Assembly (NCBI RefSeq): GCF_013432195.1
Contig: NZ_JACCDB010000002.1
Location: forward strand, 186,001-250,000
Reading direction: 5' to 3'
Length of the DNA: 64,000 nt
Source: Tepidicella baoligensis
Lineage (GTDB): Bacteria; Pseudomonadota; Gammaproteobacteria; Burkholderiales; Burkholderiaceae_C
This document shows, piece after piece, positions 54,686 to 61,997 of the stretch. The notes under the pieces are model-generated. The model was given only the letters and a program-made list of their open reading frames with translations. It was not told where the DNA came from and did not search any database. The stretch's first letter is position 1; each line of letters starts with the position of its first letter. Both the position numbers and the translations under genes were made by a program.

Positions 54686-55474
54686 TTGATCTTTTTGTCC
54701 CATAACCATAAAGACAAACCCCTCGTTGAGCAGATTGCTCTGCGACTTCGGGACACTTTTGGCCAAGACAAGGTCTTCTACGATTCATGGTCCATCCAAC
54801 CCGGGGACGGTATCGTCGATCGAATGAATGAGGGCTTGGAAGCCTGTGAACTTTTTTTGTTCTGCGTTTCTAGGAACAGCTTGCAAAGCAATATGGTGAA
54901 GCTGGAGTGGCAGAACGCCGTGCTGAAAGCCGCGAAGGGGCAGGCAAAGCTAATCCCGGTCAAGCTTGATGACTGCTTGATGCCCCCGATCCTCCTCCAA
55001 AGCTTGTACATCGATCTCTTCGGTCAAGGGCTGGAAGTAGCGCTGCGGCAAATTGTCGACGTATCACAAGGCCGTAATACCTTCGCCCCGGGACCGCAGG
55101 AGTTCTCTAACCTGCGTGCGTATACCTACCAGGAGGGTCCGGCGACGGTCGTTGAGTGTCACGCAGAGCACTACCTTGAGCCGATATCGCATTTCCTGTT
55201 CTTGCTGCACAACAAAGCAGATGAAGTGCGTGTTGAGTATAAGTCTGGGTCCATGTGCGATACGGGCTTCCACGAAGGCATCAAGCTCAACAATGGCGAA
55301 ATGTTCAACGCGCAATTCGTTGGCGTAGATCGCGGCACGGTTCCGAACTTCCCGTTTATCGTCCACATCACACCAACTGGCGGAGTACAAGTTAAGTTGG
55401 CCGGTGTCCTTCACGAAAAGGCGATGGGTCAGTTCTTAGGTATACCAGTCGTAGCGGGTCGGAGAACTGCCTAA
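54686..55474 (+). CDS. TIR-domain protein, cassette 3
   Basis: The N-terminal about 125 residues form a bacterial TIR domain. IFLSHNHKDK is box 1, VFYDSWSIQPGDGIVDRM the BB-loop region, and FLFCVSRNSLQSNMVKLEWQNAV carries Glu74, the position of the NADase catalytic Glu. Residues about 135-262 are a beta-rich region of unknown family and could be the sensor. The start is TTG 54686 with GAGGAG five bases upstream. The stop TAA overlaps the opening core GCCTAAC of a truncated attC. A defence NADase or signal generator is the likely role. Confidence 0.82.
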   Translation: MIFLSHNHKDKPLVEQIALRLRDTFGQDKVFYDSWSIQPGDGIVDRMNEGLEACELFLFCVSRNSLQSNMVKLEWQNAVLKAAKGQAKLIPVKLDDCLMPPILLQSLYIDLFGQGLEVALRQIVDVSQGRNTFAPGPQEFSNLRAYTYQEGPATVVECHAEHYLEPISHFLFLLHNKADEVRVEYKSGSMCDTGFHEGIKLNNGEMFNAQFVGVDRGTVPNFPFIVHITPTGGVQVKLAGVLHEKAMGQFLGIPVVAGRRTA

Positions 55475-55484
55475 CTGTCGCATC
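55469..55484 (+). other. Truncated attC at the right end of the array
   Basis: GCCTAAC (55469-55475) is the perfect complement of GTTAGGC that opens cassette 3, and TGTCGCATC continues as spacer and left-arm bases. No matching right arm or core follows before vapC. The site therefore appears broken here, which would fix the last cassette in place. Confidence 0.7.
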
Positions 55485-55681
55485 CCGAATAACCATATAT
55501 GGACTCCCCCACAACAGCAAGAGCCTGATCGATCGGGGCCTCATGGGTAAAGCACCTGCTTCTCGTTATCCGGCATCTGTGGTGGACTCTATTGTAGTCC
55601 GTTCCTTGTGGTCCGTTCCGACATGAAATCTGCGCCAAACGGTACGTGGCCGCGCAGCATGGCGAAGCAGATTCTCACACC
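55485..55681. other. Intergenic stretch between cassette array and vapC
   Basis: No gene is seen. It contains a 9-base direct repeat GTCCGTTCC near 55598 and 55614, and a GTTATCC at 55565-55571 that could be mistaken for an attC core but lacks a paired arm. It may be the scar of a deletion at the array's end. Confidence 0.5.
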
Positions 55682-56104
55682 TCATTCAATGGGCGCAAAC
55701 GGATTAAAAACCTCGAGCCCCAGCGCCTTGAAGTCGGCTACGTTTCGGCTGGCCACGGTCAGTCCATGCACGTTTGCGGTGGCCGCAATCATGGCATCTT
55801 CGTAGAGCGTGTCGGACTTTCTGTGCATCAATCGGGCCCAGGCCCTGAAGGTGGCCGCGTCCATGGGCAAGACGTTGTAGGCCCCTGCCACCAGTTCCAA
55901 CCAGGCTTCAATTTCGCTCGCTTTCCCAGGGTCTTGCTCTCGCGTCAACTCGATGCCCGCCTGTATTTCCCCCAGGGTGACGGCAGAAAGATGGATTTGC
56001 GCATCGTCCAGAGATTCCAGCCAGGCAACCACCGCCCCGTGCGGGCGCTGCCTGCGAAGTTCTGAAACCACATTCGTGTCGAGCAGGTAGTTGCCCGCCG
56101 TCAC
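55682..56104 (-). CDS. vapC: VapC-family PIN-domain toxin
   Basis: A 140-residue endoribonuclease toxin. PIN acidic residues are in LLDTNVVSEL (Asp9), VTLGEIQAGI (Glu), TLYEDAMIAATA (Asp) and TVASRNVADF (Asp). The layout is the FitB/VapC subgroup. Its start is GTG at 56104, overlapping the antitoxin stop (GTGA). The substrate RNA is unknown. Confidence 0.92.
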   Translation of the reverse strand: MTAGNYLLDTNVVSELRRQRPHGAVVAWLESLDDAQIHLSAVTLGEIQAGIELTREQDPGKASEIEAWLELVAGAYNVLPMDAATFRAWARLMHRKSDTLYEDAMIAATANVHGLTVASRNVADFKALGLEVFNPFAPIE

Positions 56105-56358
56105 TGCACGGACTCCACTTTGCGGCGCTTTGCGTGTCCTCTGGCAGGGGCGATCGTGTCTACACGCGCCTGGTCAGACAGCAGCAACTGCTTCAAGGAA
56201 GGCCGCGCTGCCGACTGCAATCGCCGCCACTCTTGCACGGGCACGAGCACGGCCGCTTCGGCACCCCGCCTGGTCACCATCTGTGGACCTTCCTGCAAGC
56301 AGGCATCCAGGAACTCACTGAAACGCGCTTTCGCGTCTTGCACGGGCCATGTATGCAT
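56101..56358 (-). CDS. vapB: Phd/YefM-type antitoxin of the VapC toxin
   Basis: An 85-residue antitoxin from the ATG at 56358, with SD GGAGG five bases upstream. WPVQDAKARFSEFLDACLQEGPQMVTRRGAEAAVLVPVQEWRRL, read in blocks, is the Phd fold for DNA binding. The basic tail (PARGHAKRRKVES) should bind the toxin. It is the first gene of the operon and overlaps vapC by four bases. The gene name refers to its position; the fold is Phd, not AbrB. Confidence 0.88.
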   Translation of the reverse strand: MHTWPVQDAKARFSEFLDACLQEGPQMVTRRGAEAAVLVPVQEWRRLQSAARPSLKQLLLSDQARVDTIAPARGHAKRRKVESVQ

Positions 56359-56418
56359 AACACCCTCCAATCAAACCAGTCATCTGTCTAGTTTTATGCA
56401 TAACTCCAGTTCTGTCAA
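56352..56418 (-). promoter_or_regulatory. Toxin-antitoxin promoter with paired operator boxes
   Basis: On the minus strand TTGACA (56413-56418) and TAAAAC (56391-56396) are separated by 16 bases. The palindromic box TATGCATAAC occurs at 56395-56404, overlapping the -10, and again at 56352-56361 over the start codon, with 43 bases between repeats. This is about four helical turns, suitable for autoregulation by the antitoxin. Confidence 0.6.
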
Positions 56419-56616
56419 TCGAGACGACTGGCAAGACTCGATTGGCCTGGTAGAGGGCCTGGTCGCTGGGCAGGTCGGTGTCGGGCAGCAGCACCGGGAC
56501 TTGCTGGGTGAGGCCTATCGCCCAGATAGTGGCCACGATACCCTCCGCGGCAACAAAGCCACTCACTTCGCAGCGCTGCTAAAATTCATAGGCTACAACC
56601 CCATGCAGCTTCCATC
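56419..56616. other. Intergenic stretch between toxin-antitoxin promoter and preQ1 riboswitch
   Basis: An 83-codon frame on the minus strand (56315-56566) crosses the antitoxin promoter and start, has no recognisable domain and is not supported as a gene. Host-like base composition suggests a gene remnant, but I cannot identify it. Confidence 0.4.
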
Positions 56617-56656
56617 GATGGGTTCCCTCGCCCCCATCCTGTTTCAAAAAAAAGGA
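56617..56656 (+). promoter_or_regulatory. preQ1-I riboswitch controlling the queuosine precursor transporter
   Basis: GATGGG (56617-56622) and CCCATC (56633-56638) form the stem around the loop TTCCCTCGCC. The A-rich tail AAAAAAAAGGA (56646-56656) can form the pseudoknot with TCCCT in the loop. The tail's AAGGA is the SD of the next gene, seven bases before its ATG. Binding preQ1 would hide the SD and lower translation. Confidence 0.72.
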
Positions 56657-56663
56657 CCCCTCC

Positions 56664-57332
56664 ATGACCTCCCCCCATGGCGCCGCCGAATTGCGCGCCC
56701 GCTCCGTACTGCCGGCCCTGGCGGCCATCCACATCGCGCTCATCATCGCCAGCAACTACCTGGTGCAGTTGCCGTTCGAGCTGTTCGGTTTTCACACCAC
56801 CTGGGGCGCGTTCACGTTTCCGCTGATTTTCGTGGCCACCGACCTCACGGTGCGTCTGCTGGGGCAGGAAGTGGCCCGCCGCGTGATCATGCGGGTCATG
56901 ATTCCGGCCCTGCTGGCCTCTTACGCCGTCGGTGTGTTGTTCCACGATGGAGCGTTTGGCGGTGTGGCCGCCCTGGGTGAATTCAACGGCTTCGTGTTTC
57001 GCATTGCCCTGGCCAGCTTCGTGGCCTATGTGATGGGCCAGTGGCTGGACATTGCGGTCTTTGCCCGCCTGCAGCAGGTGCGCGCCTGGTGGGTGGCCCC
57101 GGCGGCCTCCACGGTGCTGGGCAGCTTGCTGGACACCGCGCTGTTTTTCTCGGTGGCGTTCTACCACAGCAGCGACCCCTTCATGGCCGAACACTGGGTG
57201 GAAATCGCCGCGGTGGACTATGTGACCAAGCTGGTCATCAGCCTGCTGTGCTTCCTGCCACTGTATGCCGTGCTGCTCAACGCCCTGGTCAAAACCCTGA
57301 AGGCCCCCACACCCACGGCCACCGCCACCTGA
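56664..57332 (+). CDS. yhhQ: Queuosine precursor transporter (YhhQ/QueT-like)
   Basis: A 222-residue integral membrane protein with about six helices, in the DUF165/YhhQ family that imports 7-cyano-7-deazaguanine or preQ1. Conserved segments are ASNYLVQLPF, TTWGAFTFPLIFVATDLTVRLLG and GQWLDIAVFARL. The DT and KLV positions in LLDTALFFSVAF and DYVTKLVISLLCFLPLYAVL are also conserved. The preQ1-type riboswitch in its 5' leader supports the transport role. It ends 95 bases before the RNase II-family gene. Confidence 0.9.
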   Translation: MTSPHGAAELRARSVLPALAAIHIALIIASNYLVQLPFELFGFHTTWGAFTFPLIFVATDLTVRLLGQEVARRVIMRVMIPALLASYAVGVLFHDGAFGGVAALGEFNGFVFRIALASFVAYVMGQWLDIAVFARLQQVRAWWVAPAASTVLGSLLDTALFFSVAFYHSSDPFMAEHWVEIAAVDYVTKLVISLLCFLPLYAVLLNALVKTLKAPTPTATAT

Positions 57333-57427
57333 ACCGGCGTGCCACCCCGCCTGCAATCCCCACTGCAACAGGGGGCCGGTACACTTGATGGTTTCGGGCG
57401 GCCTCCCCCGCAGGGCTGCCCGCGTCC

Positions 57428-59521
57428 ATGATGGCTACTGAAGGTCCCGTTTTGTTTGCATTGTTCGATGAAGCCGGCAAGTTCCTGACCGGCCGAGTGT
57501 TGTCTGAGGCCGAAAGCTCCCTGCAGGTGGAGCTGGAATCGGGCAAGCGCGTGAAGGTCAAGGCGGCCAATGTGCTGCTCAAGTTCGACAAGCCCGCGCC
57601 TGCCTCACTCATGGCGGGCGCTCAGGCGCTGGCACCCCAGATCGACCTCGATCTCGCCTGGGAATTCGCACCCGAAGACGAATTCGGCTTTGCCGACCTG
57701 GCCGCCGACTACTTCCAGCACCCAGCCACGCTGGAGCAGCAGGCGGCGGCCCTGCTGCGCCTGAGCGAGGCGCCGCACTACTTCCGCCGCGCGGGCAAGG
57801 GCCGCTACAAAAAAGCCCCGGCCGACATCCTGCAGCAGGCGCTGGCCGCCATTGAAAAGAAAAAACAGGTGCAGGCGCAAATCGACGCCTGGGCGGCCGA
57901 ACTGGCGGCGGGCAGCTGCCCGGAACCGATCCGCCAGCAGCTCTACAAGATCCTCTTCAAGCCCGACAAGAACGCGCCCGAATACAAGGCCGTAGTGCAT
58001 GCCGCCCGCGAAACGCACCTGGCCCCGCTGGCCCTGCTGCAAAAAGCGGGGGCCATCTCCAACGCCTACCAGTTCCATTGGCAGCGCTTTTTGTTTGAAC
58101 ACTTTCCCAAGGGCACGGGTTTCCCAGACCTTCAGGCCCCGCCCGTCGCGGACGAACTGCCCCTGGCGGCCGTGCAGGCGTTTTCGGTGGACGATTCCAG
58201 CACCACGGAAATCGACGATGCATTGAGCGTGCAGGGTTTGGGCAGCGGAGAAGTGACGCTGGGCATCCACATCGCGGCCCCGGCGCTGGCGATCCAGCCC
58301 GGCAGCCCGATCGATGAGGTCGCGCGCCAACGCCTGTCCACCGTCTATATGCCCGGCCACAAGGTGACCATGCTGCCCGACGCCGTGGTCCAGACCTACA
58401 CCCTGGAAGCCGGCGGGCCGCGCCCGGCGCTGTCGCTCTACCTCACTTTCAACGAAGCCGACCTGACCCTGCTGCGCCACGAAAGCCGGATCGAGCAGGT
58501 GCCCATTACCCACAACCTGCGGCACGACCAGCTCGACCAGGCCATCACCGCCGAATGGCTGCAAGATCCAGCGGCCGAGCCCGGCGCGCCACTGCCCGAC
58601 GAATTCGTGGCGCTGCGCCCCGAACTCGCCTTTCTGTACCGGCTGGCGCTGACTTGCAAGGCCCGACGCGAAGCGGTACGGGGCAAGCCCGAAACCTTCA
58701 CCCGGCCCGATTACACCTTCAAACTCGAAGGCATGCAGGGCGACGAGCCGCACGGCGACGAAACCGTGATCATCGGCACCCGCTCGCGCGGTGCGCCACT
58801 GGACCTGATGGTGGCCGAAGCCATGATTCTGGCCAACAGCACCTGGGGCCAGTTGCTGGCCGACAGCGGTGTGCCCGGCATCTACCGCAGCCAGGCCAGC
58901 CTGGCACCAGGGGTGAAGGTGCGCATGGGCGCCAAGGCGCTGCCCCACGCCGGCATCGGCGTGAAGTGTTACGCCTGGAGCACCTCGCCCCTGCGCCGCT
59001 ATACCGACCTGGTCAACCAGTGGCAGATCATCGCCTGCGTACGCCACGGCGCCACCGCCGCGCTGGCCGCGCCTTTCAAGCCGAAGGACACGACGCTATT
59101 CGCCGTCATCAGCGCCTTCGATGCCGCCTACACCGCCTACAACCAGTTCCAAAGCGGCATGGAACGCTACTGGACGCTGCGCTACCTGCAACAACACGGC
59201 ATCACCGAACTCACGGCCACCGTGATCAAGGACAACCTGGTGCGCGCCGACACCCTGCCGCTGGTGTTCAGCGTGCTGGGGGCCGAAGGGTTGCAGCGCG
59301 GGGCCCATGTGCAGGTGCGGCTGGGGCAAATCGACACCATCTCGCTCGAAGTCAGTGGTACCGTGCTGGCACGGCTGGACGCCGCGCCAGACACCTTGGA
59401 CGAGGAGACCGAAGACGAGCTGGAACTCGCCACCTCGCTGACCATCGCGGTCGATGTGGACGAAGCCGCCGACACCGACACCCCCACGGCCCCGCCATCC
59501 GCTGCAACCCCTGCGGACTGA
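57428..59521 (+). CDS. RNase II-family exoribonuclease (RNB domain)
   Basis: A 697-residue 3'-5' exoribonuclease. The RNB domain spans about 255-600, with catalytic acids in DDSSTTEIDDALSV. The following core includes IHIAAPALAIQPGSPIDEVARQR, RPDYTFKLEGMQGDEPHGDE and NSTWGQLLADSGVPGIYRSQ. An unusual N-terminal part lacks clear cold-shock domains, and an acidic Asp/Thr/Ala tail ends the protein. ATG 57428 or ATG 57431 is the start. Confidence 0.87.
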   Translation: MMATEGPVLFALFDEAGKFLTGRVLSEAESSLQVELESGKRVKVKAANVLLKFDKPAPASLMAGAQALAPQIDLDLAWEFAPEDEFGFADLAADYFQHPATLEQQAAALLRLSEAPHYFRRAGKGRYKKAPADILQQALAAIEKKKQVQAQIDAWAAELAAGSCPEPIRQQLYKILFKPDKNAPEYKAVVHAARETHLAPLALLQKAGAISNAYQFHWQRFLFEHFPKGTGFPDLQAPPVADELPLAAVQAFSVDDSSTTEIDDALSVQGLGSGEVTLGIHIAAPALAIQPGSPIDEVARQRLSTVYMPGHKVTMLPDAVVQTYTLEAGGPRPALSLYLTFNEADLTLLRHESRIEQVPITHNLRHDQLDQAITAEWLQDPAAEPGAPLPDEFVALRPELAFLYRLALTCKARREAVRGKPETFTRPDYTFKLEGMQGDEPHGDETVIIGTRSRGAPLDLMVAEAMILANSTWGQLLADSGVPGIYRSQASLAPGVKVRMGAKALPHAGIGVKCYAWSTSPLRRYTDLVNQWQIIACVRHGATAALAAPFKPKDTTLFAVISAFDAAYTAYNQFQSGMERYWTLRYLQQHGITELTATVIKDNLVRADTLPLVFSVLGAEGLQRGAHVQVRLGQIDTISLEVSGTVLARLDAAPDTLDEETEDELELATSLTIAVDVDEAADTDTPTAPPSAATPAD

Positions 59522-59574
59522 TTCCCGAGCGTTCACTCCGCCTGCGGCACCCGGTGGTCGGATAATCATCGACT

Positions 59575-60426
59575 GTGAAGCTGCTCCGCCAACTGACCAC
59601 CCTGCAGATCGCGCTGACCCTGTCGGTGCTGGCCCATGCCGCCTTGCTGACGGTTCGCTTCGTCGATCCGCAGCGCTTCGAGCGGGTGTTTCAGGACACG
59701 CCGCTGGAGGTCGTCCTGGTCAACGCCCGCAGCGACGAACGCCCCGACCAGGCCCAGGCCATCGCTCAAGCCAACCTGGCCGGCGGAGGCCAGGTGGAGC
59801 AGGGTCGCGCCACCTCGCCACTGCCTCCTTCGCCACAGGCCCGTTTCGGTGAGGTGCTCGAGGAAGAGGAGCGCCGCATCGAAGCGATGAAAGAGCAGCA
59901 AAGCCGCCTGCTGGCCCAGTTGCGGCAGCAGCTGGCGGCCCTGCCGGTGCCCGATCCCCGCAACGCCCGCGAAGCCGACTGGAAAGAGCGCGAGCAGCGC
60001 CGACAGGCCTTGGTGCGAACCCTGGCCGAAATCGAGAAACGCATCAACGAGGAAAACGCGCGACCGCGCAAGCGCTACATCAGTCCGTCCACGCGCGAAG
60101 AGGTGTATGCGATCTATTACGACGAGTTGCGCCGCCGCATCGAGGACCGGGGCACGGCCAACTTTCCCGAGGTGGGGGGACGCAAGCTCTACGGCGAGCT
60201 GACCATGGTGATCACCGTCAACCACGACGGACGGGTGTTGGAAACCGAGGTGGTGCAAAGCTCGGGGCAACCCGCACTCGACAGCCGCGCCCAAGCCATC
60301 GTGCGCAGTCTGTCGTTCGGCCGCTTCAGCCATGAGATGCGCCGGCGGGCTGACCAAATCGTGGTGGTGTCGCGCTTTCGTTTCACCCGCGACGATGGCC
60401 TGCAAACCCGACTGAGCGCCCAGTGA
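59575..60426 (+). CDS. tonB: TonB-like energy transducer
   Basis: This 283-residue protein has an N-terminal membrane anchor (about 11-30) and a charged periplasmic linker with a Glu/Gln-rich coiled-coil (about 80-170). The C-terminal TonB domain (YGELTMVITVNHDGRVLETEVVQSSGQPALDSRA) follows. The linker is not Pro-rich as in E. coli. The start is GTG, and the stop overlaps the mtgA ATG. No exbB or exbD gene is near. Confidence 0.85.
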   Translation: MKLLRQLTTLQIALTLSVLAHAALLTVRFVDPQRFERVFQDTPLEVVLVNARSDERPDQAQAIAQANLAGGGQVEQGRATSPLPPSPQARFGEVLEEEERRIEAMKEQQSRLLAQLRQQLAALPVPDPRNAREADWKEREQRRQALVRTLAEIEKRINEENARPRKRYISPSTREEVYAIYYDELRRRIEDRGTANFPEVGGRKLYGELTMVITVNHDGRVLETEVVQSSGQPALDSRAQAIVRSLSFGRFSHEMRRRADQIVVVSRFRFTRDDGLQTRLSAQ

Positions 60427-61148
60427 TGAAAAAGGCTTTGCGGTTTCTGGGACGCTGGCTGCTCTGGGTGGCGGTGGCGGCGCTCGGGTTGCAGTTGTTC
60501 TTCCTGGGGCGTATCGCCACCCTGGCCGTGCTGGACCCTTCCAGCACCACCTTCCAGCGCTCCGAGGCATGGCGGCTGGCCACCAGCGGCCAACCCTGGC
60601 GCTGGGCCCACACCTGGGTGCCCTACGAATCGATATCCCCGCACCTCAAGCGTGCCGTCATCGCCTCTGAAGACGCCGGCTTCACCTCCCACCGGGGTGT
60701 GGATTGGCAGGCCCTGGAGACGGCGCGGGAACGCAATGCCCGCCAGCAGGCTCGCGCGCAATCGCGCGCCACGGCGCCCAGACTGGTGGGGGGCTCGACC
60801 ATCACCCAGCAACTGGCCAAGAACCTGCTGCTTTCGGGTGAACGACACATGGCACGCAAAGCGCAGGAACTGGTGCTGGCCTGGATGCTGGAAGCCTTGC
60901 TGAGCAAGGAACGCATTCTGGAGATCTACTTGAACCACGTGGAATGGGGCGAGGGCATCTTCGGGGCCGAGGCGGCGGCACAACACTATTTCCGCAAGCC
61001 GGCGGCGCGCCTCAACCCGCACGAGGCGGCGCGCCTGGCGGTGATGCTCCCGGCGCCCAAACGCTTTCAGCGCAACCCCTATTCCAGTTACCTGAACCAG
61101 CGCACCCACACCATCGTGGCCCGCATGGGGGCGGTGCAACTGCCGTGA
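60426..61148 (+). CDS. mtgA: Monofunctional peptidoglycan glycosyltransferase MtgA
   Basis: A GT51 enzyme of 240 residues with one N-terminal membrane helix (about 12-30). The catalytic Glu is in VIASEDAGFTSHRGVDW. GGSTITQQLAKNLLLSGERHMARKAQEL and LEIYLNHVEWGEGIFGAEAAA are family signatures. ATG 60426 shares a base with the tonB stop (TGATG). In related genomes I recall aroE between tonB and mtgA; here they abut. Confidence 0.94.
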   Translation: MKKALRFLGRWLLWVAVAALGLQLFFLGRIATLAVLDPSSTTFQRSEAWRLATSGQPWRWAHTWVPYESISPHLKRAVIASEDAGFTSHRGVDWQALETARERNARQQARAQSRATAPRLVGGSTITQQLAKNLLLSGERHMARKAQELVLAWMLEALLSKERILEIYLNHVEWGEGIFGAEAAAQHYFRKPAARLNPHEAARLAVMLPAPKRFQRNPYSSYLNQRTHTIVARMGAVQLP

Positions 61149-61160
61149 GATGATCGCCGC

Positions 61161-61715
61161 ATGAACATGCGCATACTTGGCATCGACCCCGGCCTGCAAG
61201 CCACCGGCTTCGGGGTGGTGGATGCGGACGGTGGCCACTTGAGCTATGTGGCCAGCGGCACCATCCGCACGACGCCCGACGATGGCGCCCTGCTGCCCGA
61301 ACGGCTGGGCGTGATCTTCCAGGGCATCACCGAGGTGGTTCAGCGCTACCGACCGACCGTGGCCGCGTGCGAAATCGTGTTCGTGAACGTGAACCCGCAA
61401 GCCACGCTGATGCTCGGGCAGGCGCGGGGTTGCTGCCTCACCGCCCTGGTGGCCAACGGCCTGCCGGTGAGCGAGTACACGGCGCTGCAACTCAAGAAGG
61501 CCGTGGTCGGCTATGGCAAGGCCGCCAAGCCCCAGGTGCAGGAAATGGTGCGCCGGCTGCTGAATCTGCCCGGCCTGCCGGGGAAGGACGCGGCCGATGC
61601 GCTGGGCCTGTGCATCACCCACGCCCAGGTGGCACGCACCACGGCGGCCATCAATCAGGTCAGTCCGCTGCAGGCACGCACGCATGCGGCCTACAAGGCT
61701 GGCCGCAGCTATTGA
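61161..61715 (+). CDS. ruvC: Holliday junction endodeoxyribonuclease RuvC
   Basis: A 184-residue resolvase. Catalytic acids are Asp8 (LGIDPG), a Glu in [11 protein letters not shown], and the Asp pair in [30 protein letters not shown] matches the DNA-contact helix. Start alternatives are ATG 61161 and ATG 61167. ruvA and ruvB are not adjacent. Its stop codon forms the base of a long hairpin. Confidence 0.95.
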   Translation: MNMRILGIDPGLQATGFGVVDADGGHLSYVASGTIRTTPDDGALLPERLGVIFQGITEVVQRYRPTVAACEIVFVNVNPQATLMLGQARGCCLTALVANGLPVSEYTALQLKKAVVGYGKAAKPQVQEMVRRLLNLPGLPGKDAADALGLCITHAQVARTTAAINQVSPLQARTHAAYKAGRSY

Positions 61716-61716
61716 G

Positions 61717-61801
61717 GGCCTGGGCAGGGGGGCGTGTCTGGGCCGATTTTTGGCCGCGCAGCGGACGGTATGAGGCCCAGACACGCCCCCCTGCCCAGGC
61801 C
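61717..61801. repeat. Perfect 28-bp inverted repeat between ruvC and a convergent small gene
   Basis: The arm at 61717-61744 is exactly complementary to the arm at 61774-61801, with a 29-base loop that contains ATTTTTGG. Outside a one-base mismatch, TGAG and CTCA extend the pairing, so the stop codons of both converging genes lie at the stem base. It could be a bidirectional terminator or a dispersed palindromic element. Confidence 0.85.
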
Positions 61802-61803
61802 AC

Positions 61804-61980
61804 TCAGACGATGCGGCTGATGATCAGCACCCCGAAAAAGAAAAACGCGGCGATCAGCGTCCACTTGAGGATGACGATGCCCCAGCGGCGAAAATGGTCT
61901 TTGCCGGTCGCGATGTAGAATCCAAAGCAGATGGCCGCTCCCCCGAGCAACGTGAACAGAAGAAAGCGGAACAGAAACAT
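61804..61980 (-). CDS. Small two-helix membrane protein
   Basis: A 58-residue hydrophobic protein (MFLFRFLLFTLLGGAAICFGF, then a polar turn GKDHFRRW, then VILKWTLIAAFFFFGVLIIS). No family is recognised. GTG starts at 62004 or 62001, overlapping the lpxC stop (GTGGTGA), would add seven or eight residues and couple it to lpxC. ATG 61980 lacks a clear SD. It probably follows lpxC in the same transcript. Confidence 0.65.
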   Translation of the reverse strand: MFLFRFLLFTLLGGAAICFGFYIATGKDHFRRWGIVILKWTLIAAFFFFGVLIISRIV

Positions 61981-61997
61981 GGGTTGACCGGCGGGAT

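Larger units (their letters stand above)
51300..55481 (+). mobile_element. Integron gene-cassette array without integrase (three cassettes)
   Basis: Two attC sites (53962-54024 and 54591-54668) and a truncated third (from 55469) separate four genes on the same strand. Each cassette opens with a core site that is complementary to the first core of its own attC: GTTGGGC/GCCCAAC for cassette 1, GTTATCC/GCATAAC (one mismatch) for cassette 2, GTTAGGC/GCCTAAC for cassette 3. Cutting G|TT gives cassettes 51357-54018, 54019-54662 and 54663 onward. GC is visibly lower than in the flanking genes. With no intI in reach, this is a CALIN-type array. Confidence 0.88.

Noticed and set aside
55565-55571. GTTATCC as the closing core of a third attC
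   Set aside because: It is not complementary to the opening GCCTAAC, and no paired arms lie between them; the site is better read as truncated.
56315-56566. 83-codon minus-strand frame near vapBC
   Set aside because: It crosses the antitoxin promoter and start, has no recognisable domain and no SD.
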